Source of the DNA: Variovorax ginsengisoli
Lineage (GTDB): Bacteria; Pseudomonadota; Gammaproteobacteria; Burkholderiales; Burkholderiaceae_C
Direction of reading: 5' to 3'
Length of the DNA: 64,000 bases
Assembly: GCF_030811835.1 (NCBI RefSeq)
Contig: NZ_JAUSRO010000011.1
Span: 154,858-218,857 of the forward strand
Shown: piece by piece, positions 19,757 to 33,448 of the stretch
How the letters are laid out: each line of letters begins with the position of its first letter
Position numbering within the stretch: position 1 is the stretch's first letter
Notes under the pieces: generated by a model
Databases searched by the model: none
The model's input: the letters and a program-made list of their open reading frames with translations, nothing else
Told to the model about the DNA's origin: nothing
Made by a program: the position numbers and the translations under genes

Positions 19757-20920
19757 TTACCAGGCCGTCCACTTGTCGCCGCTGGCGGCCGATGCGACCG
19801 TGCGCGCGATGAAGCGAACGCCGCGCGCGCCGTCCTCGACGCGGGGATAGTCTGCCTGGCAGGGATCGGCAGGAATGCCCTGTGCATGTGCACGGATGTC
19901 CGCCACCACACCGGCATAGACGTTGGCGAAGGCTTCGATGAAGCCCTCGGGATGGCCGGCGGGCAAGCGGCTCGCACGCTGCGCCGCCGGATGCAGCCAG
20001 GGCGAGCCGCGCGTCAGGACGCGCTGGGGCCCATCGGCAGGCCAATGCTTGAGGCGGCTGGGCTGCTCCTGCCGCCATTCGATGCTGCCGAGCGTGCCCG
20101 ACACGCGCAGGCGCAGGTCGTTCTCGACACCGGTGTTGATCTGCGAGGCCACCAGCACGCCGCGCGCGCCGTGGCTCAGGCGCAGCAGCAGGCTGCCGTC
20201 GTCGTCGAGCGCACGTCCGGGCACCAGCGCGCCCAGATCGGCGCACAGGTGTTCGACCTGCAGGCCCGTGACGGTTGCCAGCAGATTCTCGGCATGCGAG
20301 CCGATGTCGCCGATGGCGCCGGCCGCACCGCTCCTGGCGGGGTCGGTGCGCCAGCCAGCCTGCTTGTTGCCGCCGCCCTCGAGCGCCGTCGCGAGCCAAC
20401 CCTGGTTGTATTCGACGACCACCTTGCGGATCTCGCCCAGCTCGCCCGCACGCACCATCGCGCGTGCCTGGCGGACCATCGGGTAACCGGTGTAGTTGTA
20501 GGTCACGCCGAACACCGTGCCCTGGCGCGCCACGGCCGCCACCAGCGCGTCGGCCTGTGCGCATGTGTGCACCAGTGGCTTGTCGCACACCACATGAAAG
20601 CCGGCGTCGACAAAGGCCTGCGCCACCGGAAAGTGCACGTGGTTGGGCGTGACGATGGAGACGAAATCGATGCGTTCGTGCGCCGGGCGCTTGATCTCGT
20701 CGGCCAGCAGCGCCTGCCAGTCGCCATGGTTGCGGTCGTCGGCCAGGAACAGGTCGCGCCCCGAGGCGCGCGCCTTCTGCGCGCTCGACGACAGCGCGCC
20801 GGCCACCAGCTCGCACTGGCCGTCGAGCGCGATGGCGTGGCGGTGCACGGCGCCAATGAAGGCGTCGCGGCCGCCACCGACCATGGCGTAGCGCAGCTTG
20901 CGCGGGGGCGTTGCGTTCAT
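19757..20920 (-). CDS. Gfo/Idh/MocA family oxidoreductase
   Basis: This encodes 387 residues. The N-terminal Rossmann fold begins [25 protein letters not shown] matches the EKP motif that holds the nicotinamide and the catalytic lysine. [10 protein letters not shown] provides the conserved catalytic histidine. The family oxidises or reduces sugars, inositols and their derivatives. It is the last gene of a sugar ABC operon, so it probably works on the imported sugar, which is not known. Repeat copy B separates it from the binding-protein gene. Confidence 0.88.
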   Translation of the reverse strand: MNATPPRKLRYAMVGGGRDAFIGAVHRHAIALDGQCELVAGALSSSAQKARASGRDLFLADDRNHGDWQALLADEIKRPAHERIDFVSIVTPNHVHFPVAQAFVDAGFHVVCDKPLVHTCAQADALVAAVARQGTVFGVTYNYTGYPMVRQARAMVRAGELGEIRKVVVEYNQGWLATALEGGGNKQAGWRTDPARSGAAGAIGDIGSHAENLLATVTGLQVEHLCADLGALVPGRALDDDGSLLLRLSHGARGVLVASQINTGVENDLRLRVSGTLGSIEWRQEQPSRLKHWPADGPQRVLTRGSPWLHPAAQRASRLPAGHPEGFIEAFANVYAGVVADIRAHAQGIPADPCQADYPRVEDGARGVRFIARTVASAASGDKWTAW

Positions 20921-20931
20921 GTGGGTCTTCC

Positions 20932-21030
20932 GGGGAACACCGCGGAACCGGCTTTGCCGGGCCGCGGGTGTTGCCCCCTGCAAGGGGGTTGGCGAAGCGA
21001 CACGAAGTGCGCGAAGACTGGGGGTGGGCC
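20932..21030. repeat. Dispersed hairpin repeat, copy B
   Basis: About 99 bp beginning GGGGAACACCGCGGAACC, with hairpins CCGGC-TTT-GCCGG, ACACCGCGG against CCGCGGGTGT, and CCCCCT-GCA-AGGGGG. It fills the gap between the binding-protein stop codon, which shares its last base, and the start of the Gfo/Idh gene. It is highly similar to copy C. Confidence 0.85.
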
Positions 21031-21992
21031 TAGAAAGGCGAGTTGGGGAAGTAGAAGTCCTTGGCGTTGTCCTTGGTGATCAGCACCGACGGGATGATCG
21101 TCGTAGCCGGCAGCTTCTCGCCCTTCAGGCGCGCTTCGGCGGTGAGCTTGATCGCGTCGTAGATGAACTTGGGCGAATAGCTCACGTCGGCGCCGATGCG
21201 CTTGTCCTTGCCGTCCATGATGGTCTTGACCATGCCCTTGGCGCCAGCGCCGCCGAACACGATCTTGATGTCATCGCGCTTGGCTTGCTCGATGGCCTTG
21301 AGCACGCCCACGGCCATGTCGTCGTCGGCGGCCCAGATGGCATCGATCTGCTTGAAGCGCGTGAGGTAATCCTGCGTCACCTTGAAGGCATCGTCGCGGT
21401 TCCAGTTGGCGTACTTGGCATCGAGCAGCTTCACGTCGGGGTTGGCCTTGAGCACCGCGTTGAACGCGTCCATGCGCTCGTTGTCCAGCGTGGTGGCAAT
21501 GCCGCGCAGCGCGACCACGTTGCCCTTGCCGCCCAGCGTCTTGACGATGTATTCGGCCGGGATGCGGCCGAAGGCGGTGTTGTCGCCCGCGACGTAGGCA
21601 TCCTGCGCGCTGGTGTCGGTCAGGCCGCGGTCGACCACGGTGACGTAGGCGCCCTTGGCCTTGACCTGTGCCACCGGCTTGGTCAGCGCGGCCGATTCGA
21701 AGGGGAAGATCACCAGCGCATTGATCTTGGTGACGGTCGTGAAGTCCTGCAGCTGGTTGGCCTGCTCGGGCGCGCCGCTGGCGGTCTTGATCGTGATCTT
21801 CAGGTCCTTGTGTTCTTTCTCGAGGTCCTTCTTCGCCTGGTTGGCCCAGTAGTTGATGCCGCCCATGAAGCTGTGCGTGGCGGCCGGGATCGACACGCCG
21901 AGGTTGACCTTCTCGGCGGCGAGTGCGGGCAGGCTGGCGAGGGAAGCGGCTGCGATGGCCGTGAGCGCGATGCGACGGGTGAAGCGTGTCAT
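21030..21992 (-). CDS. Periplasmic sugar-binding protein of an ABC transporter
   Basis: This encodes 320 residues. A Sec signal peptide (about 1-25, cleavage near ALAA) leads into a RbsB-like type I binding fold with [33 protein letters not shown] and [14 protein letters not shown]. It would deliver a monosaccharide or polyol to the permease. AAGGAG lies about 10 nt before the ATG. It is flanked on both sides by hairpin repeats, a layout that could raise its mRNA level over the rest of the operon. Confidence 0.92.
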   Translation of the reverse strand: MTRFTRRIALTAIAAASLASLPALAAEKVNLGVSIPAATHSFMGGINYWANQAKKDLEKEHKDLKITIKTASGAPEQANQLQDFTTVTKINALVIFPFESAALTKPVAQVKAKGAYVTVVDRGLTDTSAQDAYVAGDNTAFGRIPAEYIVKTLGGKGNVVALRGIATTLDNERMDAFNAVLKANPDVKLLDAKYANWNRDDAFKVTQDYLTRFKQIDAIWAADDDMAVGVLKAIEQAKRDDIKIVFGGAGAKGMVKTIMDGKDKRIGADVSYSPKFIYDAIKLTAEARLKGEKLPATTIIPSVLITKDNAKDFYFPNSPF

Positions 21993-22050
21993 GAGAGATG
22001 TCTCCTTGTGATGAATGGAACGGGAACGGAAAACTGGACGGTCTGTTCGC

Positions 22051-22146
22051 GGAACACCGCGGAACCTGCTTTGCCGGGCCGCCGGTGTTGCCCCCGGTAG
22101 GGGGTTGGCGCAGCGACACGAAGTGCGCGAAGACTGGGGGCGAGCC
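22051..22146. repeat. Dispersed hairpin repeat, copy C
   Basis: About 96 bp, nearly the same as copy B over its whole length (GGAACACCGCGGAACC through GCGCGAAGACTGGGGG). It lies between the permease stop codon, 1 nt away, and the start of the binding-protein gene. It has the same orientation and position relative to the upstream stop codon as the other copies. Confidence 0.85.
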
Positions 22147-22147
22147 A

Positions 22148-23146
22148 TCACCTGCGGCCGCGCTGCAGGAACGCGACGATGATGATGACGAAGCCCTGTA
22201 CCGCCGCATTCAGGTACACGCTGATGATGCTGGTGAGGTTCAGGATGTTGCTGATGACCGACAGCAGGATCGCGCCGATCACCGTGCCGGTGATGCTGCC
22301 CGCACCGCCCTTGAGCGCGGTGCCGCCGACGATCACCGCCGCGATGGCCTCCAGCTCCCAGAGCAGCCCGGTGGTCGGCGATGCCGAGCCGAGGCGCGGC
22401 ACGTAGAGCAGCGTCGCGATGCCGACGCACACCCCCAGCAGCACGTAGGTGAGGATCTTCACGCGATCGACGTCGACGGCCGCGTAGCGTGCCACCTGTT
22501 CATTCGAGCCGATGGCCTGAACGTAGCGCCCGTAGGCGGTGCGGTTGAGGATCACGCCACCGACTACCGCGACGATGAAGAACACCCACACCGGTACCGG
22601 GATGCCCAAGAGGCTCGCGTAGTACACCGGCGCATACAGGTCCGACAGGTCGTTGTCGAGCGTGAGCGCGCCGCCGTCGGCGAAGTACGTGAGGTACGCG
22701 CGGAAGATCCCCAGCGTACCCAGCGTCACGATGAACGGCTCGATGCGGCCCTTGGTGATGAGCAACCCATGCGCCAACCCGAACATCGCGCCGAGCACCA
22801 CGGCGAGCGCCGCGCCGGCCATCACGGCCAACAGCGGCGAGCCAAGCGCAGGCCCGGCCCAGTTGATGAACATGATCACGCTGCCGGCGATGAGGGCGGC
22901 CATCGAGCCCACCGACAGGTCGATGCCGCCCGAGATGATCACGAAGCACATGCCCACCGCGATGATGCCGATGAAGGCGGTGCGGGTGAGCACGTTCATC
23001 GCGTTGTCGACGGTGGCGAAATCGCTGTTGAGTGCGGTGCCGGCGATGCACAGCAGCACCAGGCCGAGGACGGGGCCGATGCCGCGCAGGCGTTCGGTCC
23101 AGCGGGGCTGGGCTTCGCCGCGGTGGGTGGCTTCAGGCGTGGACAT
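22148..23146 (-). CDS. Sugar ABC transporter permease (ribose/CUT2 type)
   Basis: This encodes 332 residues with 8-10 hydrophobic segments, the BPD_transp_2 pattern of RbsC. The conserved GGIDLSVGS loop and [28 protein letters not shown] cytoplasmic loop (seen here as [18 protein letters not shown]) contact the ATPase. It forms the inner-membrane channel. Its start lies inside the 3' end of the ATPase gene (14 bp overlap), so translation is coupled. Confidence 0.92.
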   Translation of the reverse strand: MSTPEATHRGEAQPRWTERLRGIGPVLGLVLLCIAGTALNSDFATVDNAMNVLTRTAFIGIIAVGMCFVIISGGIDLSVGSMAALIAGSVIMFINWAGPALGSPLLAVMAGAALAVVLGAMFGLAHGLLITKGRIEPFIVTLGTLGIFRAYLTYFADGGALTLDNDLSDLYAPVYYASLLGIPVPVWVFFIVAVVGGVILNRTAYGRYVQAIGSNEQVARYAAVDVDRVKILTYVLLGVCVGIATLLYVPRLGSASPTTGLLWELEAIAAVIVGGTALKGGAGSITGTVIGAILLSVISNILNLTSIISVYLNAAVQGFVIIIVAFLQRGRR

Positions 23147-24695
23147 GCGGGTCTCCGGTCTCGGGTGCAGTGGAAGGGGCGCCGGCCGTGCCGGTGGCAT
23201 GGGCGATCAGCGCTTCCTCGCTCAGGTGGCGGGCGTCCAGCGTGGCCACCAGCCGGCCCGCGCGCATCACCGCGACGCGGTGGCACAGGCCGATGAGTTC
23301 CATGAGCTCGGACGAGACGACGATCACGGCCAGCCCGTCGCGGGCCAGTCGCTGGATCAGGAAATAGATGTCGCGCTTGGCGCCGACGTCGACGCCGCGC
23401 GTGGGTTCGTCGAGCACGACCACCTTGGGCCGCGGCTGCAGCACCTTGGCCAGCGCCAGCTTCTGCTGGTTGCCGCCCGACAACGACGAGGCCCTGACGT
23501 CGAGCGAGCCGGTGCGAATGCCGTAGTCCTTGACCGCTTCTGCCAGTGCCGCACGCTCGGCTGCCGGTTGGAGCCAGGGCTTGGCATAGCGCTCGAGCGC
23601 CATCAGCGTGAGGTTCTGGCGCAGGCCGAAGTCCACGTGCAGGCCCTTGCCCTTGCGGTCTTCGCTCAGGTAGGTCAGGCCATGCCGGGCCGCATCGCGT
23701 GGATGACGCAACTGCACCGGCTGGCCGAGCATCTCGACCTCGCCACTGCCCGGCCGCAGGCCCATCAGGCCTTCGAAGAGTTCCGTGCGGCCCGCACCGA
23801 CCAGACCGGCAAAGCCCAAAATCTCGCCCGGACGCACCTCGAAGCTTGCCTCCTGCGCCCAGCCGGGCACGGTGAAGCGGCGCACCTGCATCGCGGGCGC
23901 CCCGCCTGCGGCCACGTCGTCGCGCACGGGGTACAGGTCGGCCAGTTCGCGGCCGACCATCAGGTTGGCCATCTGCTGGCGCGTCACGTCGGCGGTGAGC
24001 GCGCGCGTCACGAAGCGGCCGTCGCGCATCACGATCACGTCGTCGGTCACGCGCTCAACCTCGTCGAGCTTGTGCGAGATGTAGACGACGGTCACGCCCT
24101 CCGAGCGCAGCTGCGCGATCAGCCTGAAAAGGCGCTCGGTCTCGCCCGGCGTGAGCGTGGCCGTCGGTTCGTCCATGATCAGCAGCCGGGCCCGGCGTGC
24201 AACCGCCTTGGCGATTTCCACCAGCTGCTTCTCGGCCACGATGAGCCGGCGCACCTTGGTGCGCGGATCGATCTGCAAGCCGACCTGCGCCAGCGCCGCG
24301 GCGGCGTCGCGTTCCATGGTGGCATCATCGAGAAGCCAACCCTTTTTCTTCTCGTGGCCGAGGAAGATGTTCTGCGCCACGCTCAGGTCTTCGGCGAGAT
24401 TGAATTCCTGGTGGATCAGCACGATGCCATGCGCTTGCGCGTCGCGCGAATTCGCAAACTGTTGCGCCACGCCGTTGATGCGCAAGCCACCCGCCGTGGG
24501 TTGCTCGTAGCCCGCAAGGATCTTCATCAACGTGGACTTGCCGGCGCCGTTCTCCCCCAGCAGGCCGTAGACCCGGCCGGGCGCCAGCGAGAAGCTCACG
24601 TCGTGCAGCACCTGCACCGAACCGAAGGCCTTCACGATGCCGTCGAACTCGACCGCCACGCCCGCACCGCGGGCGAGCAACGCTTCCGTTTCCAT
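23133..24695 (-). CDS. Sugar ABC transporter ATP-binding protein (tandem domains)
   Basis: This encodes 520 residues with two ABC domains. The first has a canonical Walker [10 protein letters not shown]. The second has the degenerate GLVGAGRTE but a full LSGGNQQK signature and [11 protein letters not shown]. One active and one degenerate site is normal for RbsA/MglA proteins. The ATG at 24695 was chosen for an AGGAG 6 nt upstream; an alternative at 24740 overlaps the ROK stop (ATGA) and would add 15 residues. Confidence 0.92.
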   Translation of the reverse strand: METEALLARGAGVAVEFDGIVKAFGSVQVLHDVSFSLAPGRVYGLLGENGAGKSTLMKILAGYEQPTAGGLRINGVAQQFANSRDAQAHGIVLIHQEFNLAEDLSVAQNIFLGHEKKKGWLLDDATMERDAAAALAQVGLQIDPRTKVRRLIVAEKQLVEIAKAVARRARLLIMDEPTATLTPGETERLFRLIAQLRSEGVTVVYISHKLDEVERVTDDVIVMRDGRFVTRALTADVTRQQMANLMVGRELADLYPVRDDVAAGGAPAMQVRRFTVPGWAQEASFEVRPGEILGFAGLVGAGRTELFEGLMGLRPGSGEVEMLGQPVQLRHPRDAARHGLTYLSEDRKGKGLHVDFGLRQNLTLMALERYAKPWLQPAAERAALAEAVKDYGIRTGSLDVRASSLSGGNQQKLALAKVLQPRPKVVVLDEPTRGVDVGAKRDIYFLIQRLARDGLAVIVVSSELMELIGLCHRVAVMRAGRLVATLDARHLSEEALIAHATGTAGAPSTAPETGDPHVHA

Positions 24696-24736
24696 GGGGG
24701 ACTCCTGGCGCATGGGCCGGCCTTGTTGCGTCGGGC

Positions 24737-25954
24737 TCATGGCGCCACCCCGCGCACCTTGAGCGTTTCCTGCATCGCCAGCACGCCTGCGCCGATCAGG
24801 CCAGCCTGCGCACCGAGCGGCGTGTACTGGATCTCCAGGTGGCGCGTCGACAGGGCCAGCGAGCGCTGATAGACGCTCTGGCGCACCGCCGCAAGGAACA
24901 GCGGCCCAATGTGCGTGACGCCGCCGCCGATGAAGACGTGCGACGGATTGAAGAAGTTCACCACCGACGCCAGCATCTGCCCGAGCAGACTGCCAGCGCG
25001 CTGGATGATGGCATTGGCCGCGGCGTCGCCCGCGCGGCCGGCATGGCCCACATCAATCGCGTCGATGCGGCCCTTGTCGCGCAGGCACTCGGCCAGCATC
25101 GCGCTTTCACCGGCTTCCACAGCCTGCACCGCCATGCGCGTGATCGCCGGGCCGGCGGCCATGACCTCGACACAGCCCAGGTTGCCGCAATGGCAGCGTG
25201 GGCCTTCCTGGTCGACGCAGATGTGGCCCACGTCGCCGGCCGAACCTGCCGCGCCGCGGTACACCTCGCCGTGGCAGACGATGCCGCAGCCGATGCCCGT
25301 ACCGACCTTGATGACCAGGAAGTTGGAGAGCGAACGCTTCAGGCGCCAAAGCTCGCCGAGCGCCATGAGGTTGACGTCGTTGTCGACGAAGACGGGCGCT
25401 GCGTAGTCCTCGCGCAGGCAGTCGCGGATTGAAAAACCGTCCCAGGCCGGCATGAGCGGCGGATTGACCAGTTGACCGATGCCGAAGTTGACGGGCCCAG
25501 GTACGCCGATGCCGATGCCCATTACCTGGTCGGCCCCAAGGCCCTGGCGGCCCAGCAGTTCACGCAGCAGGCAGCGCACCCGCGCCAGCACCACGCCGGG
25601 CCCCTGACGGACGTCGGCTGGTTCGGCGTGCTGAACGAGGGGGGTGAGGTCCGGCCGCAACAACGCCAGGTCCAGGCTGGTCGCGCCGATGTCGACGCCC
25701 ACGAGCACGCCAAGGGTGCCGTTGATCTGCAGATTCTCGGCGCGGCGCCCCCCCGATGAAGCCTGCAGGCCAGCCTCTGCCAACAGGCCCTGGTCAAGCA
25801 GGCCGGCGATCATCGCGTTGGCCTTGCTGCGCGAGTAGCCCAGCTGTTCGGCCATGCCATGACGCGAACCGCCGGCCGACCAGAACGTCGTCTCCAGCAG
25901 GCGCATCTCATCGGCAGTGAGGCCACTCCAGCGTTGCAAGCTCGTCTCCAGCAT
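24737..25954 (-). CDS. ROK-family transcriptional regulator
   Basis: This encodes 405 residues. An N-terminal winged helix (about 10-75, AEQLGYSRSKANAMI) precedes the ROK sugar-kinase-like fold: VGVDIGATSLDLALL, FVDNDVNLMALGE, the GTGIGCGIV loop and the zinc motif CHCGNLGCVE. It is probably a repressor of the sugar operon that it heads and is relieved by the sugar or its phosphate. The operon order ROK-ATPase-permease-binding protein-dehydrogenase supports this. A dyad 74-98 bp upstream of its start is a candidate operator. Confidence 0.9.
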   Translation of the reverse strand: MLETSLQRWSGLTADEMRLLETTFWSAGGSRHGMAEQLGYSRSKANAMIAGLLDQGLLAEAGLQASSGGRRAENLQINGTLGVLVGVDIGATSLDLALLRPDLTPLVQHAEPADVRQGPGVVLARVRCLLRELLGRQGLGADQVMGIGIGVPGPVNFGIGQLVNPPLMPAWDGFSIRDCLREDYAAPVFVDNDVNLMALGELWRLKRSLSNFLVIKVGTGIGCGIVCHGEVYRGAAGSAGDVGHICVDQEGPRCHCGNLGCVEVMAAGPAITRMAVQAVEAGESAMLAECLRDKGRIDAIDVGHAGRAGDAAANAIIQRAGSLLGQMLASVVNFFNPSHVFIGGGVTHIGPLFLAAVRQSVYQRSLALSTRHLEIQYTPLGAQAGLIGAGVLAMQETLKVRGVAP

Positions 25955-26027
25955 TCTTGTGTTGCGCTCCCCTCTTGCGTGGAAGCTGCCGAATACTAGT
26001 GGGGCATCTTCTGCCGGACAAGGCTTA

Positions 26028-26052
26028 ACTTCGGCCAAATTAATACCGAAGT
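26028..26052. promoter_or_regulatory. Inverted repeat, candidate ROK operator
   Basis: Arms ACTTCGG and CCGAAGT are separated by an AT-rich 11-bp spacer that holds AATTAAT. This lies upstream of the ROK gene, in locally AT-rich DNA within a high-GC genome, which suits a self-controlled operator and promoter region. Which protein binds is inferred only from position. Confidence 0.45.
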
Positions 26053-26085
26053 CGATCGAATGTATGTGTGATGCTTTCCAAAGCG

Positions 26086-26111
26086 ACAAAGCCGCCCGAG
26101 GGCGGCTTTGT
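26086..26111 (-). terminator. Terminator of the ATP synthase operon
   Basis: A perfect 12-bp stem (26086-26097 with 26100-26111) with a 2-nt loop lies 52 bp past the atpC stop. The leftward strand has TTTGT then CGCTTT after the stem, so the T-run is interrupted. The same hairpin separates the operon from the ROK gene promoter. Confidence 0.7.
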
Positions 26112-26163
26112 GGAGGCAGAACGCACAACGACGTGCATTCCGCAAGGCGTTGCGAAGCGCTGC

Positions 26164-26583
26164 TTACTTCTTCTGGCGGTATTTGCGCAGCGCGGCGATC
26201 TGCGCAGCCATCACGGCCAGCTCCGACTGCGCCATGGCGATGTCGATGTCGCTCTTCGCGTTCTTCAACGCTTCTTCGGCAGCGGCCTTGGCCTGGTTTG
26301 CCTTTTCGTCATCGAGGTCCTTGCCGCGGATCGCGGTGTCGGACAGCACGGTGACGGTGTTCGGCTGCACTTCGAGGATGCCACCGGCCACGAAGACGAA
26401 CTCCTCGCCGCCATCGGCCATCTCGATGCGCACGGCACCGGGACGAATGCGCGTGATCAGCGGTGTGTGGCGCGGATAGATGCCGAGCTCGCCGGCTTCA
26501 CCGGGCAGCGCGACGAAGCGTGCTTCGCCCGAGAAGATCGACTCTTCCGCGCTGACGACGTCGACGTGAATGGTGTTTGCCAT
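26164..26583 (-). CDS. atpC: ATP synthase F1 epsilon subunit
   Basis: This encodes 139 residues. The N-terminal beta-sandwich ([31 protein letters not shown]) sits on the central stalk, and the C-terminal helix pair (about 90-139, Ala/Lys-rich) can inhibit ATP hydrolysis. It is the last gene of the leftward atp operon, 18 bp after atpD. Confidence 0.96.
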   Translation of the reverse strand: MANTIHVDVVSAEESIFSGEARFVALPGEAGELGIYPRHTPLITRIRPGAVRIEMADGGEEFVFVAGGILEVQPNTVTVLSDTAIRGKDLDDEKANQAKAAAEEALKNAKSDIDIAMAQSELAVMAAQIAALRKYRQKK

Positions 26584-26601
26584 GTGCGTTCCTCAGCCGC
26601 C

Positions 26602-28062
<1,461 letters not shown>

Positions 28063-28938
28063 TTAGACGCCGGCGGCCGCAGCAGCGCCCGACACGATTT
28101 CCGACAGCTCTTTCGTGATGCCGGCCTGACGGGTCTTGTTGTAGATCAGCTTGAGTTCGCCAATCACGTTGCCTGCGTTGTCGGTGGCAGCCTTCATGGC
28201 CACCATGCGGGCCGACTGTTCCGACGCCATGTTCTCGGCCACGGCCTGGTACACCAGCGACTCCACGTAACGCACCAGCAGCTCGTCGATCACGGTCGGC
28301 GCATCGGGCTCGTAGATGTAGTCCCAGGCGTGCTGACCCTTTTCGGCCTTCAACGTTTCGGGGGCGAGCGGCAGAAGCTGCTCGATCACCGATTCCTGGC
28401 GCATCGTGTTGATGAACTTCGTGTAGCAGATGTACACGGCGTCCAGCTTGCCTTCGGCGTAAGCGTCGAGCAGAACCTTGACCGGGCCGATCAGCTTGTC
28501 GAGGTGTGGCGTGTCGCCCATCTGGGTGACATGCGATACCACGCGTGCACCGACGCGGTTCAGGAAGCCGAGGCCCTTGTTGCCGATGGCCACCGCCTCA
28601 ACCGCCACGCCTGCGGCCTGCTGCTCACGCAGCTTGGCCGTCAACGCGCGCAGCACGTTGGTGTTCATGCCGCCGCACAGACCCTTGTCGGTCGTCACGA
28701 GGATGAAGCCCGACGCCTTGGCGTCGTTGTTCTTCATGAACGCGTGCGTGTACTCCGGGTTCGCCTGGCCGAGATTGGCCGCGACGGTGCGGATCTTCTC
28801 GCTGTAGGGGCGTGCGGCACGCATGCGCTCCTGCGCCTTGCGCATCTTCGATGCGGCCACCATTTCCATGGCCTTGGTGATCTTCTTGGTGTTCTCCACC
28901 GATTTGATCTTGCCGCGGATTTCCTTGCCAGCTGCCAT
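28063..28938 (-). CDS. atpG: ATP synthase F1 gamma subunit
   Basis: This encodes 291 residues. It begins with the conserved [24 protein letters not shown] coiled-coil region (only part quoted as [13 protein letters not shown]) and ends with [19 protein letters not shown], the other half of the rotor shaft. It rotates inside the alpha3beta3 ring. It lies 21 bp after atpA. Confidence 0.97.
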   Translation of the reverse strand: MAAGKEIRGKIKSVENTKKITKAMEMVAASKMRKAQERMRAARPYSEKIRTVAANLGQANPEYTHAFMKNNDAKASGFILVTTDKGLCGGMNTNVLRALTAKLREQQAAGVAVEAVAIGNKGLGFLNRVGARVVSHVTQMGDTPHLDKLIGPVKVLLDAYAEGKLDAVYICYTKFINTMRQESVIEQLLPLAPETLKAEKGQHAWDYIYEPDAPTVIDELLVRYVESLVYQAVAENMASEQSARMVAMKAATDNAGNVIGELKLIYNKTRQAGITKELSEIVSGAAAAAGV

Positions 28939-28959
28939 TGGGACTCCTTGCGTTGCCGA

Positions 28960-30513
<1,554 letters not shown>

Positions 30514-30560
30514 GACTCTTTCCTTCTTTCAATAAATGGGGCCAACCGCCACTCGCCGCA

Positions 30561-31091
30561 TCAAGCGGTGAGCGCTGCTTTCATTTGCTCGAGACGAGCC
30601 TTCACGGAGGTGTCGAGGACTTCGTCACCCACCACGACGCGAATTCCGCCGATCAGCGAGGGATCGGACTCGACCCGCAGGTTGAGCTGGCGTCCAAAGC
30701 GACGTTGCAGCGCAACGCCGACGTCGTTGAGGCTCGCCTCATCGATCGGGAAGGCGCTGTAGATCACTGCGTCGGAGGCACCGTTGCGCACATTCTTCAG
30801 CGCACGGTACTGGACCGCGACCTCGGGCAGCGCGGCAAGCCGGCCATTGTCGATCACGGTGCGCAGGAAGTTCTTGCCGTGGTCCGGCAGGCTCTGCGGC
30901 AGGAGGCCTGCGATCAGGTCGAAGACCTGGTCGGCAGACACCTTGGGATCGGCAGCGAACTGCTGGAGCAACGGGGTGGCGGCAAGGTCAGCCAGCTGGT
31001 CGATCCAGCCGGCCGTGCCCTCGATATCACCCGAGGAAGCCTTGAACAGCGCATCGGCATACGGACGGGCAATGGTGGCAAGTTCGGCCAT
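30561..31091 (-). CDS. atpH: ATP synthase F1 delta subunit
   Basis: This encodes 176 residues. The N-terminal helical bundle starts [14 protein letters not shown], and the C-terminal part contains [18 protein letters not shown], the family signature. It joins the peripheral stalk to the top of F1. It is 7 bp after atpF, suggesting translational coupling. Confidence 0.95.
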   Translation of the reverse strand: MAELATIARPYADALFKASSGDIEGTAGWIDQLADLAATPLLQQFAADPKVSADQVFDLIAGLLPQSLPDHGKNFLRTVIDNGRLAALPEVAVQYRALKNVRNGASDAVIYSAFPIDEASLNDVGVALQRRFGRQLNLRVESDPSLIGGIRVVVGDEVLDTSVKARLEQMKAALTA

Positions 31092-31098
31092 GGCGTCC

Positions 31099-31569
31099 TC
31101 AGAGCTCGGTCTTCAGGCGGTCGAGCAGGTCGGCGTGGACGCCGGCATTGACTTCCTTGCGGAGAATCTGCTCGGCACCCTTGACGGCCAGCGCGGCGAC
31201 TTGCTCGCGCAGGACTTCACGGGCACGCATGGACTGCTGCTCGGCCTCGGCGTGCGCTGCGGCAACGATCTTGTCGGCCTCTTGCGTTGCACGGCCCTTG
31301 GCCTCTTCGACGATCTGCTGGGCGCGGCGCTCGGCGTCGGCCAGCAGATTGGTCGTCTGATTGCGGGACTGCACCAGTTCCTGCTCGACGCGCTGGTTGG
31401 CCGAAGCGAGTTCCGCCTTGGCCTTCTCGGCGGCCGCCAGGCCCGCGGCGATCTTTTGTGCGCGTTCATCCAGAGCCTTCGCGATGGGGGGCCACACGAA
31501 TTTCATCGTGAACAGCACCAGCAGCAGGAAGACGATGGCCTGAACGAACAGGGTCGCGTTGATACTCAC
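31099..31569 (-). CDS. atpF: ATP synthase Fo b subunit
   Basis: This encodes 156 residues. One N-terminal membrane helix (about 5-27, [19 protein letters not shown]) is followed by a long charged coiled coil rich in Ala, Glu and Lys that forms the peripheral stalk as a dimer. It is of normal length. Confidence 0.96.
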   Translation of the reverse strand: MSINATLFVQAIVFLLLVLFTMKFVWPPIAKALDERAQKIAAGLAAAEKAKAELASANQRVEQELVQSRNQTTNLLADAERRAQQIVEEAKGRATQEADKIVAAAHAEAEQQSMRAREVLREQVAALAVKGAEQILRKEVNAGVHADLLDRLKTEL

Positions 31570-31602
31570 GGCAACACCTTTCTAGAGTGGCGTTGAACGA
31601 AT

Positions 31603-31881
<279 letters not shown>

Positions 31882-31947
31882 TTAGATTACAGATTGAAAG
31901 CGAAAAGAAAAAAGCAAAAACCAACGGGGAAGCACAAAGAACCAGGC

Positions 31948-32826
31948 CTAGTGGCCTTCATGAGCCTGGCCCAAATAAATGAGCGTCAACATCATGAAAA
32001 TGAATGCCTGGAGCGTGATCACCAGAATATGGAAGATCGCCCAGACGGTACCGGCAATGATGTGACCGATCGGCAACATCACCCCCGAGAACGAGGCCGC
32101 CATCGCACCGCCCATGAGCGCGATCAGCATGAAAACGAGTTCGCCGGCATACATGTTGCCGAACAGCCGCATGCCGTGCGAAACGGTCTTGGCGATGTAT
32201 TCGATGATCTGCATCAGCAGATTGATCGGCCACAGCACGGGGTGCGAGCCGAACGGCGCCGTGATCAGCTCATGGCTCCAGCCGCCCAGACCCTTGACCT
32301 TGATGCCATAGAACAGGCACAGCAGCAGCACGGAAGTCGACAGACCCAGGGTGGTCGAGAGATCGGCCGTCGGCACGACGCGCATGTAAGCGTGCGCCGG
32401 ATCGTGGCCACCGGCTTCGAACAACTTGGCCCAGATGGCGGGCAGCAGGTCGACCGGCAGCATGTCCATGGCGTTGAGCAGGAAGATCCACACAAACACG
32501 GTGAGCGCCAGCGGCGCAATGAATTTGCGGCTGGTGGCATTGTGGATGTTCGACTTGGCCTGGTTATCGACCATTTCGACCAGCATTTCGACAGCCGCCT
32601 GGAAGCGCCCGGGAACGCCGGAGGTCGCCTTGCGCGCAGCAAGCCACAGGACGAAGCATCCGATGATGCCGATAACCAGTGCATACAGCACGGAGTCGAG
32701 GTTGATGACGTTGAAGTCAACAATGGACTTCTGAGTGACCGGCTCGAGGCCCCAGTTCACCTGCCAATGCTGCAAATGGTGAACGATGTATTCACTCGCG
32801 GTCGGTGCGTGTCCTTCAGCGGCCAT
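31948..32826 (-). CDS. atpB: ATP synthase Fo a subunit
   Basis: This encodes 292 residues with five to six membrane helices. The sequence GMRLFGNMYAGEL carries the essential arginine that faces the c ring, and the last helix region (LQAFIFMMLTLIYL) completes the proton half-channels. It is 21 bp after atpI. Confidence 0.96.
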   Translation of the reverse strand: MAAEGHAPTASEYIVHHLQHWQVNWGLEPVTQKSIVDFNVINLDSVLYALVIGIIGCFVLWLAARKATSGVPGRFQAAVEMLVEMVDNQAKSNIHNATSRKFIAPLALTVFVWIFLLNAMDMLPVDLLPAIWAKLFEAGGHDPAHAYMRVVPTADLSTTLGLSTSVLLLCLFYGIKVKGLGGWSHELITAPFGSHPVLWPINLLMQIIEYIAKTVSHGMRLFGNMYAGELVFMLIALMGGAMAASFSGVMLPIGHIIAGTVWAIFHILVITLQAFIFMMLTLIYLGQAHEGH

Positions 32827-32847
32827 CTTTCAGCGTCTCTTTAAGAA

Positions 32848-33321
32848 TCAAATCCGGTTCAACAACCTGGGCCGCACCACGAGTGCCACCCAGTACATCT
32901 TTATCGCTGCCACGACACCGGCCAGCAAAGCCAGCCAGCTCAGGCTTCCGACCACCCACGGAGCCGCGGCCAGAAAGGCCACGGTCAACCCGAGCTTGAT
33001 CAGTTCCCAGACAAAAAACCTCAGCATCGCGGCCGACTGATTGCCAGCCTGCGAGCCCCTCATTGCGCCCCGCACGAACAACGCCGCCGGAATCGCCACC
33101 GCCATTGCTCCGTACAGCGCAGACACCCCGGCACCCAGCCGGCCTGTCCACATCCAAGCGATTCCTGCCACGAGCAAACCGACGACCACTTGGGCCGCAA
33201 TCACCCACCAGGGCGACGGTTCGGGGTTTGCTTCGCGCAGCTGCCGGGCCTGTTCGGCCGTCAGCGGCTTGAAATCGGAGTCTTCGGCATCAATCTCTGG
33301 TTCAGAAGCTTTCGTTGTCAT
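32848..33321 (-). CDS. atpI: ATP synthase subunit I (assembly factor)
   Basis: This encodes 157 residues. A polar N-terminus of about 50 residues is followed by four hydrophobic segments (about 55-75, 80-100, 115-135 and 137-153). AtpI helps assemble the c ring or supplies magnesium and is commonly the first atp gene. The ATG at 33321 matches the usual start; the frame stays open for 21 codons upstream, over the promoter. Confidence 0.85.
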   Translation of the reverse strand: MTTKASEPEIDAEDSDFKPLTAEQARQLREANPEPSPWWVIAAQVVVGLLVAGIAWMWTGRLGAGVSALYGAMAVAIPAALFVRGAMRGSQAGNQSAAMLRFFVWELIKLGLTVAFLAAAPWVVGSLSWLALLAGVVAAIKMYWVALVVRPRLLNRI

Positions 33322-33367
33322 TGGAGTCTGGCACCGAAGCGTCTGCCGAAATTTTACTAAGCCATTG

Positions 33368-33397
33368 ATTATAGGTAGAAACACTCCTCATTCGCCA
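33368..33397 (-). promoter_or_regulatory. Promoter of the atp operon
   Basis: On the leftward strand a perfect TATAAT (33368-33373) lies 47 bp before the atpI start, in an AT-rich patch. The -35 is weak: TGGCGA at 33392-33397, with an 18-bp spacer, matches the consensus at three positions. The opposite strand of this region leads to DUF493-lipB-lipA. Confidence 0.6.
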
Positions 33398-33448
33398 TGA
33401 CCAACCGGGCCCAAAGGGAACTTCGGAGGTTTGACACAATCGCCAACG

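Noticed and set aside
20932..22146. Recurring peptide [16 protein letters not shown] in upstream extensions of minus-strand frames
   Set aside because: It is only the translation of the hairpin repeats, not a protein motif.
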